Assembly (NCBI RefSeq): GCF_014069875.1
Contig: NZ_CP059676.1
Location: 1,302,001-1,366,000 of the forward strand
Direction of reading: 5' to 3'
Length of the DNA stretch: 64,000 nucleotides
DNA from: Flaviflexus equikiangi
Lineage (GTDB): Bacteria; Actinomycetota; Actinomycetes; Actinomycetales; Actinomycetaceae
The notes below the pieces were generated by a model. The model ran no database searches. It worked only from the letters and a program-made list of their open reading frames with translations, and had not been told where the DNA came from. This document shows positions 36,839-46,141 of this stretch, in pieces. The position numbers and the translations under genes are program-made. Positions within the stretch are counted from its first letter, which is position 1; every line of letters begins with the position of its first letter.

Positions 36839-37825
36839 GTGATCAAAATTGGCATTATCGGAGCTGGTCGCATCGCGCAGGTCCACGCCCGTTCTGTCTC
36901 AGCCCACCCCGATGCCACTCTCGTTGTCATCTCCGACCCGATCGAGCAGGCAGCCGCATCCCTGGCCGCCCGCTATGGTGCGCGCTTCACCGTCAGCGCC
37001 GACGATGTCCTCTCGGACCCCGAGGTGGATGCGGTCATCATCTGCTCCCCCACGCCCTTCCATCCCGAGCAGATTCTCGCCGCAGTGAAGGCCGGCAAGC
37101 CGGTGCTGTGCGAGAAGCCTGTCGCCATGGACATCGAGACCGTCGACCAGCTCGAGAAGGACCTCGAGGGACTGAACCCCGTCGTCATGATCGGCTTCAA
37201 CAGGCGCTTCGATCCGTCGTTCCAGAAGATTCACGAACTGGCTGCGAACGGAACCGTCGGCAAGGTCGAGCAGGTCACCATTATCTCGCGCGACCCGGCC
37301 GCTCCCCCCGTGGAGTACATCGCCTCCTCGGGCGGCATCTTCAAGGATATGACGATCCACGACTTCGACACGGCCCGCTACTTCCTCGGCGATGTCGTGT
37401 CCGTTGTCGCCATCGGTCAGAACCTTGATCCGGCGCTCAAGGACTCGGGCGATTTCGATGGCGCGATCGTCACCCTCGCCAATGCCGAGGGCGCAACGGC
37501 GACGATCACGAACTCCCGCCACTGCGCGTCCGGCTACGACCAGCGCCTCGAGGTGTTCGGTGACCGTGCAACCGTCAACGCCGACAATGTCAGGCCGACA
37601 ACGGTCCGCGTATCGACAAGCGACCTGACGGATGCTCAGGATCCCTACCTCGACTTCTTCCTCGCGCGCTACGAGCAGGCCTACACGAACGAGCTCAGCG
37701 AGTTCCTGTCCGCTATCGCTGAGGGCCGCGAGCCCTCCCCCACGATCGAGGACGGTCGCAAGGCCCTCATCATCGCCGAGGCGGCCGAGAAGTCGGCACG
37801 CACGGGCACCATCATCACCCTCTGA
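36839..37825 (+). CDS. iolG: Inositol 2-dehydrogenase (Gfo/Idh/MocA family)
   Basis: First oxidation of myo-inositol to scyllo-inosose with NAD. The 328-residue product has the Rossmann motif GIIGAGRIAQVHARS at the N terminus, CEKPVAMDI with the catalytic Lys near residue 97, MIGFNRRFDP, and GGIFKDMTIHDFDTARY with Asp and His of the active site. The GTG at 36839 gives VIKIGIIGAG, the usual N terminus; only a weak GAAGAG lies upstream. It is 31 bases after the transaldolase-like gene. Confidence 0.94.
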   Translation: MIKIGIIGAGRIAQVHARSVSAHPDATLVVISDPIEQAAASLAARYGARFTVSADDVLSDPEVDAVIICSPTPFHPEQILAAVKAGKPVLCEKPVAMDIETVDQLEKDLEGLNPVVMIGFNRRFDPSFQKIHELAANGTVGKVEQVTIISRDPAAPPVEYIASSGGIFKDMTIHDFDTARYFLGDVVSVVAIGQNLDPALKDSGDFDGAIVTLANAEGATATITNSRHCASGYDQRLEVFGDRATVNADNVRPTTVRVSTSDLTDAQDPYLDFFLARYEQAYTNELSEFLSAIAEGREPSPTIEDGRKALIIAEAAEKSARTGTIITL

Positions 37826-37853
37826 CTTGGCAGCGTTGCCGAAAGGATTGACT

Positions 37854-38714
37854 ATGAAGATCGCCGGAGCCCCCATCAGCTGGGGCGTATGTGAAGTACC
37901 GAACTGGGGATACCAGATGGCGCCGGAGCGCGTCTTGGCCGAAATGGAGGAGATCGGCCTGACAGCGACCGAGTTCGGCCCCCAGGGCTGGCTGCCCGTC
38001 GAAGCAGAGGCACGCGCAGCGGTTGTCGCCGAGTACGGCCTCCAGCCCGTCGGTTCGTTCTTCCTCGCCGTCATGCACGATCCCGACATCGACCCCATTC
38101 CGGCCGTCAACGTCGAACTCGATGCGTTCGAGGTTGCTGGCGGCAAGTACCTCGTGCTCGCTGCCGACTCCGGCCAGGAGGGCTACGATGATCGTCCCGT
38201 CCTCGACGACGAAGGGTGGCAGACGCTCTTCGCCAACATGGATCGCATTTCCGAAGCGTGTGCCGCCCGCGGCATCGAGGCCTGCATCCACCCCCACTGG
38301 GGCACGATGGTGCAGAACATCGACGAGGTCGAGCGTGTGCTCGACAACTCGAGCGTCGGACTATGTCTCGACACGGGTCACCTGGCGTGCGGTGGAGCCG
38401 ACGTTGTCGAGCTCACGAAGAAGTACGCCGACCGTGTCTCGATCGTTCATGCGAAAGACCTGCACAAGGACATGACAGACAAGCTCCTCACCGGCGAAAT
38501 GGTATGGGGTGAGGGCATCAAGGCTGGCATGTTCGCCCCCGTCGGTCAAGGCGATATCGACTTCCCGACGATCGTTGCCACCCTCAAGGACGCAGGCTTC
38601 GACGGCTACTACGTCCTCGAGCAGGACATCATGCTCGATGAGGAGCCGGCTGCCGGTGCCGGTCCCATCGAGAACGCACGGGCAGCCTTCAACGCATTGA
38701 AGGCACTCGCGTAG
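37854..38714 (+). CDS. iolE: TIM-barrel sugar isomerase/dehydratase, probable inosose dehydratase (IolE-like)
   Basis: A 286-residue AP-endonuclease-2-type TIM barrel. It begins MKIAGAPISWGVCEVPNWGY and has metal-site segments ACIHPHWGTMVQ, CLDTGHLACGG and VHAKDLHKD. In this pathway it should dehydrate inosose to the dione used by IolD. An IolI-type isomerase role cannot be excluded, but no other dehydratase is present. The ATG has AAAGGA seven bases upstream and is 28 bases after iolG. Confidence 0.85.
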   Translation: MKIAGAPISWGVCEVPNWGYQMAPERVLAEMEEIGLTATEFGPQGWLPVEAEARAAVVAEYGLQPVGSFFLAVMHDPDIDPIPAVNVELDAFEVAGGKYLVLAADSGQEGYDDRPVLDDEGWQTLFANMDRISEACAARGIEACIHPHWGTMVQNIDEVERVLDNSSVGLCLDTGHLACGGADVVELTKKYADRVSIVHAKDLHKDMTDKLLTGEMVWGEGIKAGMFAPVGQGDIDFPTIVATLKDAGFDGYYVLEQDIMLDEEPAAGAGPIENARAAFNALKALA

Positions 38715-38821
38715 GACAGACCGGGGCGGGGCCCTTGGCATACTGCGACCGGACTGCGTGTCTCGGTTCGAGTATGTCAGGGGCCTCGCCTCATGTCTGA
38801 GACAGATCAACAGTCCCACAT

Positions 38822-38839
38822 CGCCGCCGGCCGGCGGCG
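38822..38839. repeat. GC-rich perfect palindrome between iolE and iolJ
   Basis: CGCCGCCGGCCGGCGGCG is an 18-bp self-complementary sequence giving a 7-bp stem with a GGCC loop. It could end or attenuate the iolE transcript, or punctuate mRNA before iolJ. No T run follows and no iol-type operator lies between iolE and iolJ. Confidence 0.55.
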
Positions 38840-38902
38840 GTAGTGTCGATCTAAGCGGGCCGACGAGGGTCCGCTCGAACGGCCACACGTCAAGGACATA
38901 TC

Positions 38903-39745
38903 ATGCTTATCAGCCTCCACGATGCTCTCGCCTACGCGGAAGAGAAGAACTGTGCGATTGCGGCGGTCAACACGCCGACCTTCGAAATGCTGCTCGCGGC
39001 GATCCGCACTGCCGAACGCCATCGCGTCCCCCTCATCCTCCAGCACGCGGAGGTTCACGAGCCCATCAACACGATCGAGAACATCGGCCCTGCCATGGTG
39101 GAACTCGCTCGACGCTCGGAGGTGCCTCTCGTCGTCCACGTCGACCACGGCGAGTCCTTCGACTACGTGAAACGCGGATTCGACGTCGGCTTCAACTCGG
39201 CCATGATCGACGCCTCGGTGCTCCCGTACGAGGAGAACCTTGCGGTGACACGAGAGGTTGTCGCTCTTGCGAACGAGTACGGCTACGGGGTCGAGGCCGA
39301 GCTGGGCGTCATGCCGGGCCGCGAGGACGGCCGCACAGAGGCAAGCGCGCAGGCACTCTACACGGATCCCGATCGTGCCGAATCTTTCGTGCGCGATTCC
39401 GGCGTGACAGCGCTCGCCTGCTCGTTCGGGACGGTGCACGGCCTGTATAGGGCGGAACCGCACCTCAACTACGATCTCATCGACACGCTGCGCTCCCGTA
39501 CCGGCGTGCCGATCGTCATGCACGGCGGGTCCGGTCTCAGCGCATCCGAATATCGCGACTGCATTCGCAGGGGCGTCCGAAAGATCAACTATTACACGTA
39601 CGCCGACAAGGCCGCCTTCGAGGCAGCGCAGCAGCATGTGGCCGAGAACCCCGACACCTTCACGTTCTCGCCCCTCACCGTGGCTGCCGCTGCGGCCGTG
39701 GAGGAGAACCTCGACGAGCTCGTGCGCGTCCTGTACGGACTGTAG
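38903..39745 (+). CDS. iolJ: Class II aldolase, probable 6-phospho-5-dehydro-2-deoxy-D-gluconate aldolase
   Basis: Zinc aldolase of the fructose-bisphosphate aldolase class II family, 280 residues. It has VVHVDHGESFDYVKRGF (zinc His and Asp), VEAELGVMPGREDG (Glu), a later zinc His in FGTVHG, and MHGGSGLS phosphate binding. It should split the phosphorylated deoxyketogluconate into malonate semialdehyde and dihydroxyacetone phosphate. AAGGA lies seven bases before the ATG. It closes the plus-strand iol arm, 188 bases after iolE. Confidence 0.88.
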   Translation: MLISLHDALAYAEEKNCAIAAVNTPTFEMLLAAIRTAERHRVPLILQHAEVHEPINTIENIGPAMVELARRSEVPLVVHVDHGESFDYVKRGFDVGFNSAMIDASVLPYEENLAVTREVVALANEYGYGVEAELGVMPGREDGRTEASAQALYTDPDRAESFVRDSGVTALACSFGTVHGLYRAEPHLNYDLIDTLRSRTGVPIVMHGGSGLSASEYRDCIRRGVRKINYYTYADKAAFEAAQQHVAENPDTFTFSPLTVAAAAAVEENLDELVRVLYGL

Positions 39746-39782
39746 CCTGCGCCGGGCCGTCGAGGCCGATCTCGGCGGTGGG

Positions 39783-40871
39783 TCAGTACCGGGTGAGCTG
39801 GCGATGGTAGGGCTGCGCCATCGCCGGTTCTTCCCGAAGCCGTGTCCGCCACGCCTGGAGCAGGTAGGGGTCGGAGAGCAGGCTGCGTCCGAGGAGGACG
39901 ACATCGGCGCTTTCGCGAACGATCTGTTCGGCCTGCACCGCCTCGGTGATGAGACCGACGGTTCCCGTCGGCACACCGGTCTGTGCAAGGTCCCGGGCGA
40001 AGCGAACCTGATATCCGGGCCCTGCAGGGATCCGCACATCGGGAACATTGCCGCCTGAGGACACGTCGACGAAGTCGAGACCCAGATCCTTCGCCTCCCG
40101 GACGAAGGATACGGTGTCTGCCACCGTCCACCCCGCCCTGTCGTCGACGAACTCGCACCAGTCGGTTGCCGAGACTCGGATCGCAAGGGCCCCGGGGGTC
40201 TCTTTCCGCATTGCTTCCAGCACCGCGAGCGGGAAAGCGGCCCTCGAGTCCCCGCCCCACCGATCGGTGCGAGTGTTCGACAGGGGCGAGAGGAACTGGT
40301 GGATGAGGTAGCCGTGGGCTCCATGCAGCTCGATGATCTCGAAACCGGCCTCGACGGCTCGTCTCGTGGCCTGGGCGAAGGATTCGATGAGAGCAGTGAT
40401 CTCCCCATCGGACAGTTCGCGCGGCTCCATATACATGTCCGAGAACCCGATCGCGGACGGGGCAACCGGTTCCCATCCGATCTCCGACGATGACGGGTAG
40501 ACGAGCCGCGCCTCATCCCACGGACGGGGCCCGGATGCCTTGCGCCCAGCATGTCCGAGCTGGATCCCAGGAACGGCGCCCGTTGAACGGATGAGTTTCG
40601 CGAGACGAGCGAAAGAAGGAATGCTGTCGTCCGAATGCAGGGAGAGATCGAAGGGCGAGATGCGACCCTCGGGAGTCACCGCCGTGGCTTCGACGATCAC
40701 GGCACCGACGCCGCCCCATCCGCGCGATGCGTAGTGGACATCGTGCCAATCGGTAGGCCTCCCCATCTCCTCCCCCGCAGGCGCGGCCGAGTATTGGCAC
40801 ATGGGAGACATCCAGGCACGGTTACGCGCAGTCACGGATCCGATGGTGATGGGGGAGAACAGTGAAGACAA
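39783..40871 (-). CDS. NADH:flavin oxidoreductase, Old Yellow Enzyme family (YqjM-like)
   Basis: FMN ene-reductase of 362 residues. It has MSPMCQYSA with the YqjM-type Cys near residue 26, QLGHAGRKAS, and LHGAHGYLIHQFLSPLSNTRTDRWGG split over the substrate site. The start is TTG at 40871 with GAAAGGA eight bases upstream; no ATG fits. It follows the SGNH hydrolase gene by 12 bases. The physiological substrate is unknown. Confidence 0.92.
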   Translation of the reverse strand: MSSLFSPITIGSVTARNRAWMSPMCQYSAAPAGEEMGRPTDWHDVHYASRGWGGVGAVIVEATAVTPEGRISPFDLSLHSDDSIPSFARLAKLIRSTGAVPGIQLGHAGRKASGPRPWDEARLVYPSSSEIGWEPVAPSAIGFSDMYMEPRELSDGEITALIESFAQATRRAVEAGFEIIELHGAHGYLIHQFLSPLSNTRTDRWGGDSRAAFPLAVLEAMRKETPGALAIRVSATDWCEFVDDRAGWTVADTVSFVREAKDLGLDFVDVSSGGNVPDVRIPAGPGYQVRFARDLAQTGVPTGTVGLITEAVQAEQIVRESADVVLLGRSLLSDPYLLQAWRTRLREEPAMAQPYHRQLTRY

Positions 40872-40883
40872 CAGGTTTCCTTT

Positions 40884-41714
40884 CTAAGCCCAGGGCTGGT
40901 AGGCGGCTACGTCAGCCACGTCGACAGTGGGCGCGTTCAAATCCGGCGCGATGGCGTCCACCCACATCTGGGCCCAATGCTGATAGGCATGAGTATTGGG
41001 GTGGAAGAAGTCTGTGGCATGGAAGCCGAAGAGGTAGGTGGGCAGCGGCAGGCCGGCAGTGAACTCCTCGAGCGGGATGATATGGTGCCCGTCCCGCTCT
41101 CCATAGCTGTGGATCATCTCGGAGATCTCCCGCGCCCGGCGGCCGCTCGGGGTGGGCCCGAAGCTCGGCACGTCGGCCAGGTATGTTCCGTCCGGCAGGG
41201 ATGCGGTCAGTGACTGGACCAGGTCAGACATCGACATCACGTCCATCCCATACCCCACGTCATTGCCACCGATGTCACACGTGACGATATCGGGAACGAT
41301 TCCCTCCTGGCACTCCAGGCCCTGCACGGCCATGAGCTGGTGGGTGAGCACGGACGGGATAACGGCGCCGGACACGGAGAGGTTGATAAGGGCAACCTCC
41401 CGCCCAGTCATGTCGCCCAGCGCTGCAGCCAGACGCGGCACGTACCCGTCGATGACGGAACTCGCGCCGAGACCCTGCGCCGCCGAATCGCCGAGCGCGA
41501 TATAGATGAGTGGGTCAGGTATCCCTGCGTCACGATTGCGGGCAAGCTTCTCCACAACGGCAAGATTGCGATACTCCCAATACCTCGCGTAGGGGCGTCG
41601 CTGGTGTGCAACGCGACGGGCGCGCCGTACGAGAACCTGGGAGCCCGCGAACACCGCGCCCACACCCCATGCCGCTGCTGTCGATCGTGAAACCACCGCT
41701 CTCCTCTCGCTCAC
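40884..41714 (-). CDS. SGNH/GDSL-family hydrolase
   Basis: A 276-residue esterase or lipase. Block I is YIALGDSAAQGLGAS (Ser nucleophile, about residue 77), block III IGGNDVGYG, and block V FFHPNTHAYQHW with Asp and His. A hydrophobic stretch near residues 12-28 may be a signal or membrane anchor. The GTG at 41714 has no strong ribosome binding site. It is downstream of the SpoU methyltransferase gene and upstream of the OYE gene. Confidence 0.88.
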   Translation of the reverse strand: MSERRAVVSRSTAAAWGVGAVFAGSQVLVRRARRVAHQRRPYARYWEYRNLAVVEKLARNRDAGIPDPLIYIALGDSAAQGLGASSVIDGYVPRLAAALGDMTGREVALINLSVSGAVIPSVLTHQLMAVQGLECQEGIVPDIVTCDIGGNDVGYGMDVMSMSDLVQSLTASLPDGTYLADVPSFGPTPSGRRAREISEMIHSYGERDGHHIIPLEEFTAGLPLPTYLFGFHATDFFHPNTHAYQHWAQMWVDAIAPDLNAPTVDVADVAAYQPWA

Positions 41715-41732
41715 GTCAAGAGTAGTCGAGGT

Positions 41733-42524
41733 CTAGGACTGGCGGGCAAAGACGCTCGCGTAGAGGCATACCGCTGCCGCGGTGGCAACGTTCAATGACT
41801 CTGCCTGACCCGGAATCGGAATCGCGACAGTCGTATCGGCGCGCCCGAGAATGTCCGAGCCGAGACCGCGGGCCTCGTTGCCGAGGATCCACAGGGTCGG
41901 ACGAGCCAGGTCGAGTCCCGGCCCGCCGAGAGTCACCTCGCCGTGCCCGTCCGTCGCGAGAACCTGGAAGCCCTCGCGCGAGGCACGGGCGATAACCGAA
42001 CGGGGATCGAGGCCGCCCGCAACGGGAAGATGGTAGGTCGAGCCGGCCGCTGAGCGGATCACTTTCGGGGAGTTCACATCGACGGATCCGGACGTGAAGA
42101 GGACACCGCCGGCGCCGACCGCATCGGCCGTGCGGATGAGAGTCCCGGCGTTGCCCGGGTCCTGCATCTCAACACCGAGCACGACGAGCTCAGTATCCGC
42201 GAAGACCTCGTCGAGGCTGGGCGTGGGGGCCGTGTTGAGGACGACGAGCACACCCTGGCAATCCGAGGAGACCTGGTGGAGGACCGGGCCGGGGACGACA
42301 TGTGTCCAATGGTTCGCCGTCAACGCCTCAATGTCGGGATAACGGTCGAGAACGTCCTCCGTCACATAGATATCGCGGACACGATCTTTCGCCCAGGTGA
42401 GGGCTTCTCGGACAGCCTGCGGGCCCTCGGCGATCTCCTGGGAATAGGTGGAGCGGCTCTTGGCCGTGTACAGGCCTTGGACCTTTTGGAGTTGACCCGT
42501 CAACGAGTCGTGGTATTTACGCAT
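41733..42524 (-). CDS. SpoU/TrmH-family RNA 2'-O-methyltransferase
   Basis: A 263-residue SPOUT methyltransferase. An N-terminal substrate-binding part (LQKVQGLYTAKSRSTYSQEI, then AEGPQAVREAL) precedes the knot domain with VEMQDPGNAGTLIRTADAVG, ILGNEARGL and IPIPGQAESLNVATAAAV, the three SpoU motifs. The gene order after rplT resembles RlmB/TsnR-like 23S rRNA methyltransferases. The ATG at 42524 is preceded by GAAGGA; open frame upstream lies in the terminator region. Confidence 0.92.
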   Translation of the reverse strand: MRKYHDSLTGQLQKVQGLYTAKSRSTYSQEIAEGPQAVREALTWAKDRVRDIYVTEDVLDRYPDIEALTANHWTHVVPGPVLHQVSSDCQGVLVVLNTAPTPSLDEVFADTELVVLGVEMQDPGNAGTLIRTADAVGAGGVLFTSGSVDVNSPKVIRSAAGSTYHLPVAGGLDPRSVIARASREGFQVLATDGHGEVTLGGPGLDLARPTLWILGNEARGLGSDILGRADTTVAIPIPGQAESLNVATAAAVCLYASVFARQS

Positions 42525-42542
42525 GGTGTCCTTCGAGTAGAC

Positions 42543-42570
42543 GAAAACGGGGCCGGCATGTGCCGGCCCC
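42543..42570 (-). terminator. Rho-independent terminator of infC-rpmI-rplT
   Basis: GGGGCCGGCA pairs with TGCCGGCCCC (10 bp counted with a tight loop) and is followed on the minus strand by GTTTTCG, 12 bases after the rplT stop. Confidence 0.85.
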
Positions 42571-42582
42571 GCCTCAACAGAT

Positions 42583-42972
42583 TCAGGCTGCTTCGCCCTT
42601 GGGGGCGTTGACATCTTCGGGGAGTGCCGCGCGAGCGGTCTCCACGAGTGCCTTGAACGCTGCGGGTTCGTTGACCGCGAGCTCTGCGAGCATGCGGCGG
42701 TCGACCTCAACCTCGGCGAGCTTCAGGCCCTGCATGAAACGGTTGTACGTCATGCCTTCGGCGCGGGCTGCCGCGTTGATGCGGGAGATCCACAGCTTGC
42801 GGAACTCGTTCTTACGGACCTTGCGGTCGCGGTAGTTGTACGTGAACGAGTGGGTGACCTGTTCCTTCGCCTTGCGGTAAAGGCGCGAGCGCTGGCCGCG
42901 GTAGCCGCTGGCCTGCTCGAGTACGGTACGACGCTTCTTGGCGGCGTTTACTGCGCGCTTGACACGTGCCAT
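42583..42972 (-). CDS. rplT: 50S ribosomal protein L20
   Basis: Ribosome assembly protein of 129 residues, starting [20 protein letters not shown], with the L20 signature around [20 protein letters not shown]. In several bacteria L20 represses this operon by binding its mRNA. Third gene of infC-rpmI-rplT, 22 bases after rpmI. Confidence 0.98.
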   Translation of the reverse strand: MARVKRAVNAAKKRRTVLEQASGYRGQRSRLYRKAKEQVTHSFTYNYRDRKVRKNEFRKLWISRINAAARAEGMTYNRFMQGLKLAEVEVDRRMLAELAVNEPAAFKALVETARAALPEDVNAPKGEAA

Positions 42973-42994
42973 GATCTAGTTCTCCTTTTCAGCC

Positions 42995-43189
42995 TTAGCG
43001 GCCGAGCATCTTCTTAACGTTCTTGGCATCTGCCGGGCTGAGGACCTGGTCGTTCGACAGGCGGCGGGTACGGCGGGAGGGCTTGTGCTCGAGCAGGTGG
43101 CGCTTGCCAGCCCTCTCGCGCATGACCTTGCCGGAACCGGTAACGCGGAAGCGCTTCTTGGCACCAGAGTGCGTCTTCATTTTAGGCAT
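42995..43189 (-). CDS. rpmI: 50S ribosomal protein L35
   Basis: A 64-residue basic protein, [20 protein letters not shown] onward, the full L35 pattern. It lies between infC and rplT, as in most bacteria. Confidence 0.98.
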   Translation of the reverse strand: MPKMKTHSGAKKRFRVTGSGKVMRERAGKRHLLEHKPSRRTRRLSNDQVLSPADAKNVKKMLGR

Positions 43190-43211
43190 GGGTATTTTCC
43201 TCTTTCGTCAG

Positions 43212-43229
43212 CCACGGGTGTCCCCGTGG
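43212..43229 (-). promoter_or_regulatory. Hairpin between infC and rpmI
   Basis: CCACGGG and CCCGTGG form a 7-bp stem with a 4-base loop in the 50-base gap. It may be a processing or L20-related control element; no direct evidence. Confidence 0.35.
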
Positions 43230-43239
43230 TCAGGGAGTG

Positions 43240-43824
43240 TTAGTCGGCCTTGTCGGCCCGGCGCGCTTCGCGCTCTGCCTCGCGGCGGCGACGCTGGTCG
43301 GATTTCGCTTCGGACTTCTTCTTGAGCGGGGCGATCACCATCACCATGTTCCTGCCATCCTGGCGGGGGTGGGATTCGATGGTGCCGAGCTCGGCGAGGT
43401 CGTCGGCCATCCTCTGAAGCAGCTTGACTCCCATTTCCGGGCGGGACTGCTCGCGTCCACGGAACTGGATCATCACCTTGACTTTGTCGCCACCATTGAG
43501 GAAACGCTCTGCGTGACCCTTCTTGGTTTCGTAGTCGTGGGTGTCGATCTTGAGGCGAAGTCTGATCTCCTTGAGCTGCGTATTGACCTGGTTACGACGA
43601 GCATCGCGGGCCTTCATCGCGGCCTCATACTTGTACTTGCCGTAATCCATGAGCTTGCAGACAGGCGGCTCAGAGTTCGGTGCAACCTCGACAAGATCAA
43701 GATTGGCTTCCTGTGCAAGGCGTAGTGCGTCTTCAACGCGGACTACACCAACCTGCTCGCCGGCGGGGCCGACAAGACGTACCTTGGGCACCCGGATCCG
43801 CTCGTTGACTCTTGGTTCGTTAAT
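43240..43824 (-). CDS. infC: Translation initiation factor IF-3
   Basis: IF-3 of about 194 residues with N-terminal [20 protein letters not shown], the linker helix, and C-terminal [14 protein letters not shown]. There is no ATG at the conserved start. AGAGGAG is followed by two ATT codons (43827 and 43824) and then AACGAACCA, so initiation at AUU is likely, as in other infC genes where rare start codons give IF-3 autocontrol. An in-frame GTG at 43875 would add 17 unconserved residues. A lysine/arginine-rich C-terminal tail follows the core. Confidence 0.93.
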   Translation of the reverse strand: MNEPRVNERIRVPKVRLVGPAGEQVGVVRVEDALRLAQEANLDLVEVAPNSEPPVCKLMDYGKYKYEAAMKARDARRNQVNTQLKEIRLRLKIDTHDYETKKGHAERFLNGGDKVKVMIQFRGREQSRPEMGVKLLQRMADDLAELGTIESHPRQDGRNMVMVIAPLKKKSEAKSDQRRRREAEREARRADKAD

Positions 43825-43908
43825 AATTGCTCCTCTGTCGTCTCGACGTGTACGCGCACGGAGCAGAGGTATCACGGGACATGACTGTCCCCGCGACTCT
43901 CATAACCC

Positions 43909-43923
43909 GGTGCCGTAGGCACC
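43909..43923 (-). promoter_or_regulatory. Hairpin in the infC 5' leader
   Basis: GGTGCC-GTA-GGCACC is a 6-bp stem about 85 bases before the infC start. TAGACT at 43978-43983 (minus strand) is a possible -10, giving a leader of about 145 bases. Otherwise the 222-base gap to the sseB-like gene shows nothing else I can name. Confidence 0.35.
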
Positions 43924-44049
43924 CAGGTGGGATCTCTCCGCTTGCGTCCCGGTCCGTTGACCGGTCGGTCGCCAACCAGTCTAACAGAACACTGCACCCG
44001 CACCCCTGTGCAATGTGGCACGGAGGGGTACGGGTTTCAGTGGCGTTCG

Positions 44050-44778
44050 TTACGCCGTGCGTGCGGGAACGAGCTCGATCGAGTCGAGGCGATGCTGGAG
44101 CTCGTCGATGTGCGCGAGCCGCCGGCTCGCCTCAGCGAGGGCGGCAGAGACCTGCTCGCGCGGTGCAGATCCATCGACTGCGAGAACGATCGCCGTCTCG
44201 GCCTTCCGCCCGGGAGTGATCTGAAGGCCCTTCAGACCGTCGATCCCCGCAAGCGCCCTGGCAAGAATCGTGGGAAGCTCGTCATCCTTCCACGGCGGGC
44301 GCCACGTCTCCCCGGTGGCGAGTGCGTTGACGGCGGGCCGGCCGAGAAGCATGGGCCGGTCGGACCCCGGGTCGAGGACGAGCAAGCCGTCGGCCTCTGC
44401 GAGAGCGGCGATCGCGGCGTTCTGGGTGTGGACGGGAACGGGCCGGGCGCTCGGATTCCAGGCATGGAGGGCGGCGACAGAGGAGAAGATCGGCATGGCG
44501 GCACGACCATCCGGTGCTTCGACGGCCAGCATCGCGGCAGCCGTGCACGGGTCTTTCTCCATCCCGCCGTGCGCCACGACTCCGCCGCTCTCGGTCCGGC
44601 CGGGGTGTTCGTGCGCGAGCACGGGGACGAGGACGCGGACGTCCGCGATCACCGCAATGATCGCTTCGAGACGCGGAGCGAAGTCATCATGGTCGAGAGC
44701 CTCCGCCAGCCTGGGGTCGATGTCTCCCGTGTCTCCGGCGAACGGGTTGGGGCGGAGCTTATCCTGTGCGAGACTCAC
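44050..44778 (-). CDS. SseB family protein
   Basis: A 242-residue protein with the SseB N-terminal fold ([19 protein letters not shown], then [18 protein letters not shown]) and an SseB-like C-terminal domain ([18 protein letters not shown]). SseB proteins have no assigned biochemical activity. The GTG at 44778 overlaps the hisA TGA. It ends the hisC-hisB-unknown-hisH-hisA run; the association with his genes looks like operon context rather than pathway evidence. Confidence 0.85.
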   Translation of the reverse strand: MSLAQDKLRPNPFAGDTGDIDPRLAEALDHDDFAPRLEAIIAVIADVRVLVPVLAHEHPGRTESGGVVAHGGMEKDPCTAAAMLAVEAPDGRAAMPIFSSVAALHAWNPSARPVPVHTQNAAIAALAEADGLLVLDPGSDRPMLLGRPAVNALATGETWRPPWKDDELPTILARALAGIDGLKGLQITPGRKAETAIVLAVDGSAPREQVSAALAEASRRLAHIDELQHRLDSIELVPARTA

Positions 44779-45506
44779 TGCTCCCCCGCCACCTCGATAG
44801 CCTGCGGGAGAGTGAAGGCGCCTGCGTAGAGCGCCTTGCCGACGATGGCACCCTCGACGCCTTCGCCTGTCAATGCTCGCAGGGCGGCGATGTCGGCAAG
44901 GGAGGACACTCCCCCGGAGGCGATGACCGGGGCGTCCGTGTGGGCGCACACCTCGGACAGCAGGACCGTGTTCGGCCCCTCCATCGTCCCGTCCTTGGCG
45001 ACATCGGTGACGACGTAGCGCGAACATCCGGCAGCATTGAGGCGGTCGAGGACCTCGAACAGTTCCCCGCCGTCCCTCGTCCAGCCTCGAGCGGACAGGG
45101 TGTGCCCGCGCACGTCGAGCCCGACAGCGATGCGATCGCCATACTCTTTGATGACACGCTCCGTCCATGCCGGATCTTCCAGTGCGGCGGTGCCCAGGTT
45201 GACTCTCGTCGCGCCAGCATCGAGGGCTGCGGACAGGGTCTCGTCGTCGCGGATGCCGCCGGAGAGCTCGATGCGGACAGTCGATTCGGCCACGATCTCG
45301 CGGATGAGGTCACGATTATCGCCCCGGCCGAACGCCGCGTCGAGGTCGACGAGGTGGATGAAGGTCGCGCCGCCGGCGACCCAGTCCTTGGCCACATCCT
45401 TGGGATCGCCATAGCCCGTCTCGGTTCCGGCCTCCCCGCGCAGGAGCCGTACGGCCCTGCCGTCGACGACATCGATGGCGGGAAGGAGTTGAAGTGGTGC
45501 TGTCAT
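44775..45506 (-). CDS. hisA: ProFAR isomerase, PriA-like
   Basis: Histidine pathway sugar isomerase (243 residues, TIM barrel). Catalytic Asp residues lie in [14 protein letters not shown] and [12 protein letters not shown]. The loop [12 protein letters not shown] and [14 protein letters not shown] resemble actinobacterial PriA, which also does the TrpF reaction; whether this strain lacks trpF cannot be seen here. ATGA overlap with hisH upstream and GTGA overlap with sseB downstream. Confidence 0.94.
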   Translation of the reverse strand: MTAPLQLLPAIDVVDGRAVRLLRGEAGTETGYGDPKDVAKDWVAGGATFIHLVDLDAAFGRGDNRDLIREIVAESTVRIELSGGIRDDETLSAALDAGATRVNLGTAALEDPAWTERVIKEYGDRIAVGLDVRGHTLSARGWTRDGGELFEVLDRLNAAGCSRYVVTDVAKDGTMEGPNTVLLSEVCAHTDAPVIASGGVSSLADIAALRALTGEGVEGAIVGKALYAGAFTLPQAIEVAGEQ

Positions 45507-46141
45507 CGTGATCCTTTAAGGCTCGTAAGCCAGTTGCGGAGAAGTGCCAGGCCAGCGTCGCCGGACTTCTCTGGATGGAATTGGGTGGCGGACAGGGGGC
45601 CCTGTTCGACTGCGGCCACGAATCGCCCGCCATGGTCTGCCCACGTGACGCGTGGTGCATCGAAAATCGGGTCAGCCTGGGCTGCGGGGTCGGTGTGGAC
45701 ACCGTAGGAGTGAACGAAATAGAACCGTTCGTTCTCGATCCCCCGGAACAATGTCGAGCCCTCGGGGGCGGAGATCGGAGACCATCCCATGTGGGGGATG
45801 ATGGGCGAGTCGAGCTTCGTGACACGGCCCGGGAACTGGTTGAGACCCGGCTTCGTGCTGCCGTGCTCCTCCGATCCTTCGAAGAGCACCTGAAGGCCGA
45901 CACAGATCCCCAGGACCGGCATGCCGCCCGCGAGACGGCGCTCGATGAAACGATCCCCGCGGCGCTGCCGCAGACGATCGACCACCGTGTCGAACGCACC
46001 CACTCCGGGTACGACGAGCCCGTCCGCCGCCATGACGCGATCCTGATCGGCGGTCAGCTCGACATCGGCTCCCGCCTGCGCGAGGGCGCGGACTGCGGAG
46101 TGGACGTTGCCGGAGCCGTAGTCGAAGACGACGACCTTCAC
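45503..46141 (-). CDS. hisH: Imidazole glycerol phosphate synthase, glutaminase subunit
   Basis: Class I amidotransferase of 212 residues that feeds ammonia to HisF. It begins [18 protein letters not shown], has the nucleophile Cys in [11 protein letters not shown] (about residue 81) and the His-Glu pair in [12 protein letters not shown]. hisF is not in the window. Its start overlaps the stop of the unknown gene upstream. Confidence 0.96.
   Translation of the reverse strand: MKVVVFDYGSGNVHSAVRALAQAGADVELTADQDRVMAADGLVVPGVGAFDTVVDRLRQRRGDRFIERRLAGGMPVLGICVGLQVLFEGSEEHGSTKPGLNQFPGRVTKLDSPIIPHMGWSPISAPEGSTLFRGIENERFYFVHSYGVHTDPAAQADPIFDAPRVTWADHGGRFVAAVEQGPLSATQFHPEKSGDAGLALLRNWLTSLKGSR

Noticed and set aside
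38822-38839. GC-rich palindrome as an iol operator
   Set aside because: It lacks the TGT-N4-ACA core and looks like an RNA hairpin instead.
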